DNA from: Burkholderiales bacterium
Lineage (GTDB): Bacteria > Pseudomonadota > Gammaproteobacteria > Burkholderiales > Burkholderiaceae_C
NCBI GenBank assembly: GCA_016191525.1
Contig: JACPOK010000026.1
Location: 62,001-126,000, forward strand
DNA: 64,000 bases
Direction: 5' to 3'
In this document: positions 36,516 through 44,642 of the stretch, in pieces
How positions within the stretch are numbered: position 1 is the stretch's first letter
Layout of the letters: the number at the start of each line of letters is the position of its first letter
Program-made: the position numbers and the translations under genes
Notes under the pieces: generated by a model
Seen by the model: only the letters and a program-made list of their open reading frames with translations
Told to the model about the DNA's origin: nothing
The model's database searches: none

Positions 36516-38443
36516 GCTTCAATCTCGACGCACTCCGGGGGGTGATTCGTCACGCCGCGCCGTCGGGTCGCGCGATGACCCTTGCTTGGGTCGTGGCACT
36601 GTTCCTGGCGGTCAATCTCCTCGTGCGCATTGGCCTCATCGGTTTCGATGGGGACTCGGCGGTGCTGCTACCGTGGCGGTTGGCGGCCGTGCTCGGCATC
36701 GGCACGCTGTATGATCTGGCGGCACTCGCCTGGGTGCTGCTGCCGTTTGCGCTGCTGGCGCTTGTCTGCAGTGACAGCCGATGGGGACGCACGGTACATG
36801 CGGCGCTGGCGAGCACAGCCTTGGCAATCCTGGTCGTCGCCCTGTGCTTCGTCGCTGCCAGCGAGTGGGTGTTCTGGAGCGAGTTCGGCGCGCGCTTCAA
36901 CTTCATCGCCGTCGACTACCTGATCTACACGCGCGAGGTGGTCGGCAACGTGCGAGCGTCGTATCCGATGGAGCTGCTGCTCGGCACGGTTGCTGCCGCC
37001 GCACTGCTTTTGCTCGCTCTCGTCGCCAAGCCTTTTGTACGAGCCGCCCTGGCGCCTGCGGGCAGCATGGGCGCCCGGTTTCGCAGCTTCGCGGCCCTGC
37101 TTGCGCTGGCGCTTGTGTTGCAGATCGCGATTAGCGACGGGCTTCGTGAGGTGGCAGGGCCCGCATCGGCTGGGCAGCTCGCGAGCAATGGCTGGTACGA
37201 ATTTTTCCGCGCCTTCCGCAACAATGACCTTGACTATCGAGCGTTCTACCGCGTGATGCCGGCCGAGCGCGCCCACGCACTGGTCCGGCACGATCGGCAA
37301 GCGCCAGACGCAGTGCATCCGCGCTTGCCGCTCAACGTCGTGATGGTGTCGATGGAGAGTCTGGGTTCCGACTACGTGGAATCGTTTGGGGGCCGGCCCG
37401 GGCTGACACCACGGCTCGACGCTCTGGCCCGCCAAGGCTTGATGTTCACCGACCTGTACGCGACCGGATTGAGAACTGTGCGCGGGCTGGAGGCGCTGAC
37501 CCTTTCCGTGCCACCGACGCCCGGTCATGCAGTGCCGATGCGCAAGCACAACAAGGGATTTTCCACGGTAGGCGGGGCCTTTGCCAAGATGGGCTATGAG
37601 CCGCTGTTCCTCTATGGGGGTTATGCCTATTTCGACAACATGCGCGATTTCTTCGGTGGCAACGGCTACACGGTAATCGACCGAACCGATATCGCGCAGA
37701 AGAACATCAATCACGAGACGGTCTGGGGGGTGGCAGACGAGGACCTGTTCGCCCAGGCACTGCGCGAGATCGACGCGCGGGCGAAGCGCGGCAGCCGCTT
37801 TTATGCGCACATCCTGACAACCTCGAACCACCGCCCCTTCACCTATCCGAACGGCCGCATCGACATTCCCTCGGGTAGTGGGCGCGACGGTGCCGTCAAG
37901 TACACCGACTGGGCAGTCGGCCGCTTCATGGACGAGGCGAAAAAGCAGCCGTGGTTTTTGGATACGCTGTTCGTGTTCGTCGCCGATCACACCTCCAACG
38001 GCCGCGGCCGAACCGACCTGCCCCCAGCCAACTACCGTATCCCATTCTTCCTGTATGCACCGCGTCACGTCGCACCAGGGCGGGTGCCCTGGACGGCCTC
38101 GCAGATCGATGTGGGTCCCACGGTGCTGGCATTGCTGGGCGCAGTTCCCGAACCACAGTTTTTCGGCACGGACATTCTGCGCCACGGTCGAGAGCATCCA
38201 CGTGCTTTCATGGCCAACTACCTGACTGTCGGTTACATGGATGACGGCCTGATCGTAGAGTTGACGCCCCGGCGCGGCGTTCGCGTCGTCGATGCAGCCA
38301 CGGGCGATCTGGTGCCCAACGGTGAAGCGCGGGCGGCGGGCATCATCGATCAGGCGGTCGCGAACTACCAGATGGCCAGCGACCGCCTCCGCGGGCCGAT
38401 GGCGGCCGCGCGCTGGCCGACTGTCGGCTCCGATGGGCGCTGA
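36512..38443 (+). CDS. LTA-synthase-family sulfatase-domain membrane protein
   Basis: 643 aa. About five N-terminal membrane helices precede a sulfatase/alkaline-phosphatase-fold domain with NVVMVSMESLGSDY (metal ligand Glu), TDLYATGLRTVRGLE (catalytic Thr region), the TSNHRPF segment and FVADHTSN (Asp-His metal site). In Gram-negatives these LTA-synthase-like enzymes (OpgB/LtaS-like) transfer phosphoglycerol or phosphoethanolamine groups to periplasmic glucans or lipids. Here the acceptor is unknown. Translation is coupled to the eptA gene. Confidence 0.82.
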   Translation: MSFNLDALRGVIRHAAPSGRAMTLAWVVALFLAVNLLVRIGLIGFDGDSAVLLPWRLAAVLGIGTLYDLAALAWVLLPFALLALVCSDSRWGRTVHAALASTALAILVVALCFVAASEWVFWSEFGARFNFIAVDYLIYTREVVGNVRASYPMELLLGTVAAAALLLLALVAKPFVRAALAPAGSMGARFRSFAALLALALVLQIAISDGLREVAGPASAGQLASNGWYEFFRAFRNNDLDYRAFYRVMPAERAHALVRHDRQAPDAVHPRLPLNVVMVSMESLGSDYVESFGGRPGLTPRLDALARQGLMFTDLYATGLRTVRGLEALTLSVPPTPGHAVPMRKHNKGFSTVGGAFAKMGYEPLFLYGGYAYFDNMRDFFGGNGYTVIDRTDIAQKNINHETVWGVADEDLFAQALREIDARAKRGSRFYAHILTTSNHRPFTYPNGRIDIPSGSGRDGAVKYTDWAVGRFMDEAKKQPWFLDTLFVFVADHTSNGRGRTDLPPANYRIPFFLYAPRHVAPGRVPWTASQIDVGPTVLALLGAVPEPQFFGTDILRHGREHPRAFMANYLTVGYMDDGLIVELTPRRGVRVVDAATGDLVPNGEARAAGIIDQAVANYQMASDRLRGPMAAARWPTVGSDGR

Positions 38444-38500
38444 TCGCGCGTGGGAGTTTTCGTCGGGACAGAACTGCGGTTCCAACCCACCATCGGATCA

Positions 38501-38953
38501 TTAATAGGAAGCGTCCGGGCGATCTTCTTTCTTCGCCGGGGCGAGGAAGCGCAAGGTCACATAAGTGACCACGCTCAGGATCACGGCGATATCGTAAAGG
38601 CCGTAACCTACCGCTGCCCCGAGTGCGCCCGTCGCCCACAGGCTTGCGGCCGTCGCCGTTCCGAGGGCTTGCGTTCCGTGCTTCAGGATCGCGCCACCCC
38701 CGATGAAGCCGACACCGGTGATCAATCCCTCAAGAATTCGGGCCTGACCCGATGAGGTTGCGCCGAGGACGCCGATCGCGACCAGCACGAAGCCGCAAGC
38801 AGCCATCGCGACCAGGGGGAAGGTCCGGATTCCAGCGCTGCGTTCCTCGCGTTCCCGATTCCATCCGATCGGGAGCGCGAGCAAATACGCAACGACAAGG
38901 CTAATCACATGGGATAGCACTTCCCATAGGTTCAGAGACGAGATCGCAGCCAC
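38501..38953 (-). CDS. MgtC/SapB family membrane protein
   Basis: 150 aa, about four helices: LPIGWNREREERSAGIRTF and the signature ITGVGFIGGGAILKHG typical of MgtC/SapB. The longer MgtC ACT-like tail is missing, so it is the SapB-like short form. The family is linked to Mg2+ limitation and acid or macrophage survival, with no proven transport. Start is a GTG that overlaps the TAG stop of the CDF gene, so the two are co-translated. Confidence 0.85.
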   Translation of the reverse strand: MAAISSLNLWEVLSHVISLVVAYLLALPIGWNREREERSAGIRTFPLVAMAACGFVLVAIGVLGATSSGQARILEGLITGVGFIGGGAILKHGTQALGTATAASLWATGALGAAVGYGLYDIAVILSVVTYVTLRFLAPAKKEDRPDASY

Positions 38954-39870
38954 TAAAGTCTCAATTCGCCCTCGGCCTGCCGCAGGTTCTGATCCTCGAT
39001 CTGGATCGTCGCATGCGTCAGGCCGAAGCCGGTCTTCATCGCGTCACAGGCGCTGAGAAGCGTCGTGCGCGCTTGGGCCATGTCGGCTACGACCAGGTGG
39101 CAGCTCATGGCGTCGATGCCGGAGGTTATCGTCCAGACATGCAGATCGTGGACGGCCGTCACGCCGGGAATGGCTAGCAACTTTCGCTCCACGAGAGCCA
39201 AATCGACTTCGGGCGGTGTGCCTTCCATCAGGATATGGATTGCCTGCTTCAACAGTATCCACGTGCGCGGAATGATGAAAAGCCCGATGCCGGCGCCGAT
39301 GATCGGATCGGCCAGCGTCCAGCCGGTGACCATGACAACGCCTGCGGCCACGATGACGCCGAGCGAGCCCAGCATGTCGCTTAACACTTCGAAATAAGCT
39401 CCCTTAACATTCAGGCTCTCTGACGATCCCGCCGAAAGAAGTTTCATGCTTCCAAGATTCACCGCGAGGCCGACGATCGCCACCGCCAGCATCGGGCCAC
39501 CCAGAATTTCGGGTGGGTCTACAAAGCGTTTGTATGCCTCGTAGAAGATGTAGATCGTCAACAGCAGGAGCACGACCGCGTTCGTCAGCGCCGAAAGAAC
39601 CTCCATGCGAACGTAGCCATAGGTCTTCTGCGGAGTCGCGGGGCGTTCCGAAAACCGGACGGCGATCAGCGCCAGCGCAAGACCGCCGGCATCGGTCAGC
39701 ATGTGGGCCGCGTCGGCCAGCAGTGCAAGGCTGCCTGTCCACAGACCGCCGACCACCTCGACCGCCATGAAGGTCGTCGTCAGCGCAAGCGCTCCCAGGA
39801 GCTTGCTCTTATGCCGCCCCGCAGCGGTCACGGACGGCGCTGAAGCCGCGCGCGCATGTCCTGCTCCCAC
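38953..39870 (-). CDS. czcD: CDF-family zinc/cobalt/cadmium exporter (CzcD-like)
   Basis: 305 aa from a GTG at 39870. Six membrane helices carry the two site-A motifs LLADAAHMLTDAGGLA (H-x3-D in helix 2) and YFEVLSDMLGSLG (helix 5, E-x3-D rather than H-x3-D). The C-terminal cytoplasmic domain has HDLHVWTITSGIDAMSCHL. It exports divalent metal by proton exchange. The change of the helix-5 His to Glu differs from zinc-selective CzcD/ZitB and could alter metal choice; I infer this by eye. It pairs with an MgtC/SapB protein. Confidence 0.88.
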   Translation of the reverse strand: MGAGHARAASAPSVTAAGRHKSKLLGALALTTTFMAVEVVGGLWTGSLALLADAAHMLTDAGGLALALIAVRFSERPATPQKTYGYVRMEVLSALTNAVVLLLLTIYIFYEAYKRFVDPPEILGGPMLAVAIVGLAVNLGSMKLLSAGSSESLNVKGAYFEVLSDMLGSLGVIVAAGVVMVTGWTLADPIIGAGIGLFIIPRTWILLKQAIHILMEGTPPEVDLALVERKLLAIPGVTAVHDLHVWTITSGIDAMSCHLVVADMAQARTTLLSACDAMKTGFGLTHATIQIEDQNLRQAEGELRL

Positions 39871-39941
39871 GGTAACTCCCCCTCGTTTATGAATTTCCGG
39901 CGTCGCGAAAGCCCCTTCCGCAATGGAAACGGCGCAAATAA

Positions 39942-40280
39942 TTAATCGAACAACCGTCCGAGGAATGAGCCGTGCCCGCGGCTTCGGCCGTGGCCGCCGC
40001 CATGCCCCGAACCATGACCGCCGTCGTAGCCTTGAGACGGATAAGCCTGGCCCTGTGGTGCGGACTGAGTCGTTCGCGGCCCCCGAATCTCTTCGCTTGC
40101 GTTGCGCTCGATGATCTTGTCAAGTTCACCGCGGTCCAGCCAGACGCCCCGACACTTGGGACAGTAGTCTATTTCGATGCCCTGGCGCTCGCTCATCACC
40201 AAATCAACCTTGCAGGCCGGGCAAAGAAGCCCATGGCCTTCGCCCACGGGATGTGCGATGTTTTCCACTTCATTCCCCAA
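39942..40280 (-). CDS. TFIIB-type zinc-ribbon protein with Gly/His-rich tail
   Basis: 112 aa. The N-terminal zinc ribbon LLCPACKVDLVM...IDYCPKCRGVWLDRGELDKIIER is the zf-TFIIB-like domain, a small bacterial zinc-binding family of unknown role. It is followed by a Gly/His/Ser-rich tail (GGHGSGHGGGHGRSRGHG) and a GRLFD end. The start is uncertain: TTG at 40280, or a GTG four codons later. It lies 71 nt from the CDF gene on the same strand. Zinc binding in both parts suggests a cytoplasmic zinc-handling protein. Confidence 0.75.
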   Translation of the reverse strand: MGNEVENIAHPVGEGHGLLCPACKVDLVMSERQGIEIDYCPKCRGVWLDRGELDKIIERNASEEIRGPRTTQSAPQGQAYPSQGYDGGHGSGHGGGHGRSRGHGSFLGRLFD

Positions 40281-40476
40281 AGTTTTTGCGGATACCGCGA
40301 GAAGCCTGACGATACCTGAAACAGAGCGCTTTTGGCGCGGTCGCCCCCGCCTTGTCGAGTAGTCCGGCGCCTATGCCTACGCGGTGCCATCGACTTATAG
40401 GCTGCTGCTCCCGTCTCCTACGTCGCCGCCCACGCATTCTTCTATCCTGATGGCTTCAGCTAACTGGAGAAAAAAC

Positions 40477-40677
40477 ATGCCCACCCAACCCACCGAACAA
40501 CCTGGCGCCCATCATCCTCACGAGGGGCACGTCCCCGGCGACCTCGATCCGCATGGTCACAGGGACAAGACTGTTCCTCCGCAGGTGGAGCAGCCGGGAG
40601 CCCATCATCCGCATGAAGGCCACAAGCCGGGCGATCTCGATCAGCACGGCCATCGCGATACTGGCGGCAAAAAGTAA
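40477..40677 (+). CDS. 66-residue His-rich protein made of two tandem repeats
   Basis: 66 aa, no signal peptide. It is almost wholly two copies of a 24-residue unit, EQPGAHHPHEGH-x-PGDLD-x-HGHRD, starting at residues 7 and 38 and joined by a short KTVPPQV linker. Each unit has six His plus acidic residues, so strong Zn/Ni/Cu binding is likely. ACTGGAGAAAAAAC gives a plausible ribosome-binding site. Other small His-rich proteins (Hpn-like, or the HGHxPGD proteins of Burkholderiales) are metal buffers; I cannot assign a name. It faces the zinc-ribbon gene across a divergent region of about 200 nt. Confidence 0.7.
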   Translation: MPTQPTEQPGAHHPHEGHVPGDLDPHGHRDKTVPPQVEQPGAHHPHEGHKPGDLDQHGHRDTGGKK

Positions 40678-40691
40678 CCGACGTTCATCAG

Positions 40692-40715
40692 GCGCGGGGG
40701 CTTCGGTCCCCGACG
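40692..40715 (+). terminator. Possible terminator hairpin after the His-rich gene
   Basis: The sequence GCGCGGGGGCTTCGGTCCCC, continuing to CGC, can pair GGGG with CCCC and outer GCG with CGC around a CTTCGG loop. It lies 15 nt after the stop codon. No T-run follows, so termination is only possible. Confidence 0.35.
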
Positions 40716-40763
40716 CTTGAGCGAGCTACCCGCTCGGAAGCCCGCTAAGGAGCGGCAGCAGTA

Positions 40764-41249
40764 TCAGTACTGCAGTGCCGCGCGCTCGCTCAAAATGCGC
40801 TCAAGCTGTTGCTGAACCGTCCTCAGCCGATTTTCGAGTTCGCGCTGCCGATCCCAATAGGACAGCACCAGGCGCCGTCCTTGCCGCTCTCCCTCCATCA
40901 CGTTCCTCCCGGCTTCGCGCTGTTCCTGCGCCTGACGCACCGCCTCATAGGCATCGCTTGCCAAATTGTCGAGTTGCCGCAGGCGCGCCGCCCTGGCATC
41001 AGCGTCGCGCAGGATTTGAGCGCGGGTCAGCGCAAGCGCGCGCTGGGCGGCTTCTTCCCGCTGCGGATTCGCCGCGTGCCGTTCGATGCGCAAGCGAGTC
41101 GATTGCTTCGCACCTGACACCGGAGCGTCTCCGTACAAAACGCGACCGTCCGGCATCTGTGATCGGTACACGATCCGCTCGCCGGCCCAGGCGCCTGCAG
41201 CGGCGACGGCCAGCCAACTCAGCAGCGCATGTCGCAGAGCAGACATCAT
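40764..41249 (-). CDS. DUF4124-like exported coiled-coil protein
   Basis: 161 aa. A signal peptide (to AWA, about residue 22) is followed by the short RIVYRSQMPDGRVLYGDAPV segment typical of DUF4124-type proteins, then a long charged, Arg/Glu/Gln-rich helix (about 60-158) that is probably a coiled coil. It is a periplasmic protein of unknown role found widely in betaproteobacteria. Two ATG codons occur in tandem at the start. Downstream on the same strand is only the 85-nt gap to the His-rich gene's terminator. Confidence 0.65.
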   Translation of the reverse strand: MMSALRHALLSWLAVAAAGAWAGERIVYRSQMPDGRVLYGDAPVSGAKQSTRLRIERHAANPQREEAAQRALALTRAQILRDADARAARLRQLDNLASDAYEAVRQAQEQREAGRNVMEGERQGRRLVLSYWDRQRELENRLRTVQQQLERILSERAALQY

Positions 41250-41290
41250 GATCTATCTCCTTCAGTAGTGAAGGTGTGCGTGCGGACCTG

Positions 41291-41632
41291 TCACCCGGGT
41301 GCATGGACCAGTGCCGTCATGCGCAGTGCCATATCGATGCGATCGGCTCGGAAGCGGACATTGTCTCCTGGGGCACGGCCGATGATCAAACGCGCCTCCA
41401 CATAACGGAAGGTCGTCGTGCCGGCGGGGAGGTGGAGGTGGGGGATACCGTTGTGCCGCAAGGTGATCCTGCCGCCCTCGGCGTCGATGTTGACGATGCG
41501 GCCGGCAATGAAGTCATTGGCCGAAGGTTGCGCGAAGAGGCTTCCACCGGGCACGAGCATGCATGCGGCGGCGAGCAGCGCTCGGCGGGACCAGCTTGAG
41601 GACCTGCAAGCCAGACTTGAATCGCAATTCAT
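41291..41632 (-). CDS. Degenerate CusF-family protein
   Basis: 113 aa from ATG 41632. A signal peptide with Arg-Arg (SSWSRRALLAAACMLVPGGSLFA) could be Tat- or Sec-type. The mature part has the CusF-like pattern GRIVNIDAEGGRITLRHNGIP ... PGDNVRFRADRID, but the Trp/Met copper motif is replaced by HLHLPAGTTTF, leaving His residues. It may bind another metal or have lost binding. It is 41 nt upstream of the DUF4124-like gene and divergent from the TelA-like operon. Confidence 0.6.
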   Translation of the reverse strand: MNCDSSLACRSSSWSRRALLAAACMLVPGGSLFAQPSANDFIAGRIVNIDAEGGRITLRHNGIPHLHLPAGTTTFRYVEARLIIGRAPGDNVRFRADRIDMALRMTALVHAPG

Positions 41633-41789
41633 GGAATTACCCCGAACCAGTGTAATTAAGGCCGACGGCGGCCTGAGGGACTTGGCGGCCGGACTGCGTG
41701 ACCGGCGAAGGTTTCGAACACTGCCACAATCGTACACTGCGGGGCTGGGCGGTGACGCGATCACCCGATCCGCCCCCAGAGGAGAAACC

Positions 41790-42959
41790 ATGGAACGCAG
41801 CATTGTCCCCACCGTAGTGCCCGCGCCGTCGCCGGTGCTGGCCCCAATTGTTCAAGATCCCTTGGAGACCGGAGCCATCGTCCTGCGGCCGGAGCAGGTG
41901 CTGCAGGCCGAACAGGCACTGGCCGCGCTGGACTTCGCAGCCGTTCCATCTGGCGACATCATCAAGATCGGCCTCGGTGCGGAACAGGCATTGCAGAAGA
42001 CGCTGGACGGCTTTCTTGCGCGGCTCGACAAGAAGACGGCGTCCAAGGTGTTCGCCCTCTTCGGACGCTTGGAAAAGGGTGTCGACGACGCGAAACTGCC
42101 TGAAATCCTGGACAAGATCCAGAAGGGCGAGGATCCGGGATTTTTCGCCGGTTTGTTTGCCAAGCTCACCGGCCGCAAGCCCGAGGAGGCCTTTCGCGAG
42201 TTCATGCAGGAGGTCGGTGAGTTGATCTCCAGCCGGACCCAGACGCTGGCCGACGAGATGGGCCGCCTGGAGGGCGAACTGTCGAAGGAAATGAAGACGC
42301 TGTTCGGCGAACTACAGGCGCTGGAGACCCTCAAGCAATCCTACGGCACGCACTTCGCCAGCTTCACCGTCGATGCGGCAGTGGCCCGGGCGTTTCTCGA
42401 AAAGGCCCGGAAATACCTGGCGCAGCAGACCGCGGCAGCTGACCCGGCCGACGTGTCCGCCCTGGCCCGGCTGCGAGAGCTGCAGGACAAGCTCCGGCTG
42501 CTGGAAAGCCGGGCGCTGGCGCTCGAAGGCACGTACACGCGGCTGCCGGCCGATCAGATGGTGATCCAGCAGATCGAGGCCGCCGGCATCGCGACGCTGC
42601 AGGAGACGGCCACCACGGTCTCGTCGCGGTTCGCGTCGATCAAGATGACCTTGCTGGCCATCCACGGCGCGTTCGCGGTCAAGTCGGTGCAGCAGATTGC
42701 CGAGCGCCAGGCGCGTCTCGACCAGCAGTTGACGCAGCTGCGCGGCCAGGCCACCAAGGACGTGGCCGTTGCTGCGGCGAAGGCACCCGGTGACAACCGT
42801 GTCGCGCAGGCGCAGCAAATCGCCGCCATCATCACGCAGACGCGCGAGATCCACGAACTGGTCGAAGCCGCCAAGCAGGAGAGCGAAGCGAAGTTCGAAA
42901 CGGCGAGGCAGATGTTCGAGCAGTCGCGCGCCGAGCTCGCGGCGCTGCGCAAGGCATGA
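41790..42959 (+). CDS. TelA/KlaA-like toxic-anion-resistance protein
   Basis: 389 aa from ATG 41790, preceded by AGAGGAGA. Almost entirely helical. The N-terminal part is Pro-rich; the middle has PGFFAGLFAKLTGRKPEEAF followed by long coiled-coil helices; the C-terminal part includes VIQQIEAAGIATLQETATT, matching the TelA (PF05816) pattern of a QIR-type helix followed by a dynamin-like stalk arrangement. TelA proteins occur with TerC/TerD genes and confer tellurite or phage-related stress tolerance; the mechanism is unknown. First gene of a tight four-gene operon (gaps of 19, 13 and 13 nt). Confidence 0.75.
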   Translation: MERSIVPTVVPAPSPVLAPIVQDPLETGAIVLRPEQVLQAEQALAALDFAAVPSGDIIKIGLGAEQALQKTLDGFLARLDKKTASKVFALFGRLEKGVDDAKLPEILDKIQKGEDPGFFAGLFAKLTGRKPEEAFREFMQEVGELISSRTQTLADEMGRLEGELSKEMKTLFGELQALETLKQSYGTHFASFTVDAAVARAFLEKARKYLAQQTAAADPADVSALARLRELQDKLRLLESRALALEGTYTRLPADQMVIQQIEAAGIATLQETATTVSSRFASIKMTLLAIHGAFAVKSVQQIAERQARLDQQLTQLRGQATKDVAVAAAKAPGDNRVAQAQQIAAIITQTREIHELVEAAKQESEAKFETARQMFEQSRAELAALRKA

Positions 42960-42978
42960 CCATCACTCCGGAGAAGCT

Positions 42979-43635
42979 ATGCTCACACTGACTCTAGACA
43001 AGCCCGGCGCCGCGCCGGCCCGCAAGCTGCAGCTCTCGCTCAACAAGGGCGCTGCGTTCAAGGTGACCGTCGCATGGCAGTGCGACGCCAGCCACCAGGA
43101 TGACATCGACATCCACGCGCTCGAGGCGCGCAATGGCGGCAATGGCGCGAAGGTCGCGGCGCTCGAAGAGATCCTGTCCACCTACAACACAACGAAGATG
43201 AGCCCGAAAACCGGCGTGCTGGCGTCAGCGGCGGATGGCTCGTTCGCCACGCCCTCCGGCGGGCTCAGGCATTCGGGCGACGTCCGGGTGCAGGGCAACA
43301 CCGAAACCATCGTCGTCGACGGCGCCAAGCTGCCCGCGGGCGTCAACGAGATCCCTTTGTTCGCTACCGTCCACAAAGCCGAGCACGGACAGGGCCACGA
43401 CGAAGGCGCCGCGTCCGAGGACGAGCCGGCCTTCGCCGACATCGAGGTCTGCACCGTCACCATCGCGGACGAGGGCGGGCGCGAGTTGGGCGCCTACCAG
43501 CTGTCCAAGGAGTTCGGCGAGTTCAACGTGGTGCAGCTGGGCAGCATCATGCACGGCGACAACGGCTGGGAGTACGCTCCCGTGGGCCGTGGCTTCACCG
43601 GGACGTTCAACGATGTTTTGGGCCACTTCTCCTGA
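42979..43635 (+). CDS. TerD-family tellurium/stress resistance protein
   Basis: 218 aa, cytoplasmic. The N-terminal strand LTLTLDKPGAAPARKLQLSLNKG and core DDIDIHALEARNGG, DVRVQGNT, GVNEIPLFATVHKA, CTVTIADEGGRELGAYQLS and MHGDNGWEYAPVGRGF follow the TerD beta-sandwich with Ca2+-binding Asp positions. An insertion of acidic and His residues (EHGQGHDEGAASEDEP) is unusual. TerD proteins are Ca2+-binding and join membrane-linked complexes with TerC. It is the second gene of the TelA/TerD/vWA operon. Confidence 0.85.
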   Translation: MLTLTLDKPGAAPARKLQLSLNKGAAFKVTVAWQCDASHQDDIDIHALEARNGGNGAKVAALEEILSTYNTTKMSPKTGVLASAADGSFATPSGGLRHSGDVRVQGNTETIVVDGAKLPAGVNEIPLFATVHKAEHGQGHDEGAASEDEPAFADIEVCTVTIADEGGRELGAYQLSKEFGEFNVVQLGSIMHGDNGWEYAPVGRGFTGTFNDVLGHFS

Positions 43636-43648
43636 ACTGAGGCCAGTC

Positions 43649-44629
43649 GTGCCGCCCCCGAATGACAAATTGCGCCCGACGGTCATTGGCCCCGCGGGCG
43701 CTTCCCTGCGCAGCCCTGGGGGTGCCGCGCCGCAGCCGGTGGACGCGCCATCTCCGGCGCGCCGTGTACCCGCGGCGACGCCGGTGGTGCGGCGGGCGAC
43801 GGCCATGCCCGGCGCCGAAAGAACGCGCATCGAAGTGGCCGCGCGCGATCTGGAAGCGTTGTCGCCGGGGGCGGCGGCCGCTGTCTATCAGCAGGCGCGC
43901 TCGCTGATTGGCGCATTCGTCCTCGGCAAGGGTGCGCAGCGCAAGGCGATCCTGTGGGGCCACGACCTGCAGAAGGCGCACGGAGACCTCGTCACCGAGA
44001 TGCTGGCCCTTGCGCGCAGCCCTGTGCTGCGCCAGGTGGAGGGCTACCTCGCACGGATGATGGACATCCTTGGATCGATCGACCTCATGGCCGTCTGCGG
44101 ACACGGCGGCGACAGCGTCGTGCGCCGGCTCTTCCAAGGCGTCAACGGCAGGATCGACACGCCGGGCGAACTGGCCAAAGCCCAGGCCGAGCTGGAACAG
44201 CTGCTGGCACTCATGGGCGGGGCGCTCGACCCCCTGCTGGATCTGAAGGACCGGCTGCTGTGCCTGTCCGGCTCGATGGAGGGCGCCGCTGCTCAGGTCG
44301 AAGCCGCCGCCATCGGCGCGCTGTTCCTGTCGGAGCGCCTTCGTCAGGACGACGCCGCGCTGGCGCAGCGCTTTGCCGAGCGCAGCATGAGTCTCACGCA
44401 GACCTTGGCGCAGATGCGGCAAACGGGCTCCACGCGGGAATCGCAGATCGAGCAGCCGATCCGCATGATCGGCGCCATCCAGAACGTGGCGCTCGTCGTC
44501 ATGCCGGCATTCATCGGCAGCATTGCCACCGTCGCCACACTGGGCGCCAGGAAGACCACGATCTCGCCGACCGAAGCCGGCGAACTGGCCTATCGGCTGC
44601 GGGACATCATCAGCCAGTTGAAACCCTGA
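43649..44629 (+). CDS. TelA-like helical protein of the Ter operon
   Basis: 326 aa from GTG 43649; a later ATG at 43805 would remove the Pro/Arg-rich leader. The leader (1-55) is unstructured; the rest is helical, with segments SLIGAFVLGKGAQRKAILWG, a Gly-rich CGHGGDSVVRR, and near the end SQIEQPIRMIGAIQNVALVV followed by a hydrophobic helix. The QPIRMIGAIQN stretch resembles the C-terminal QIRLIQ region of TelA, so this could be a second, diverged TelA half working with the first gene. No named family is certain. Confidence 0.55.
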   Translation: MPPPNDKLRPTVIGPAGASLRSPGGAAPQPVDAPSPARRVPAATPVVRRATAMPGAERTRIEVAARDLEALSPGAAAAVYQQARSLIGAFVLGKGAQRKAILWGHDLQKAHGDLVTEMLALARSPVLRQVEGYLARMMDILGSIDLMAVCGHGGDSVVRRLFQGVNGRIDTPGELAKAQAELEQLLALMGGALDPLLDLKDRLLCLSGSMEGAAAQVEAAAIGALFLSERLRQDDAALAQRFAERSMSLTQTLAQMRQTGSTRESQIEQPIRMIGAIQNVALVVMPAFIGSIATVATLGARKTTISPTEAGELAYRLRDIISQLKP

Positions 44630-44642
44630 ACCAGGAGCACAC

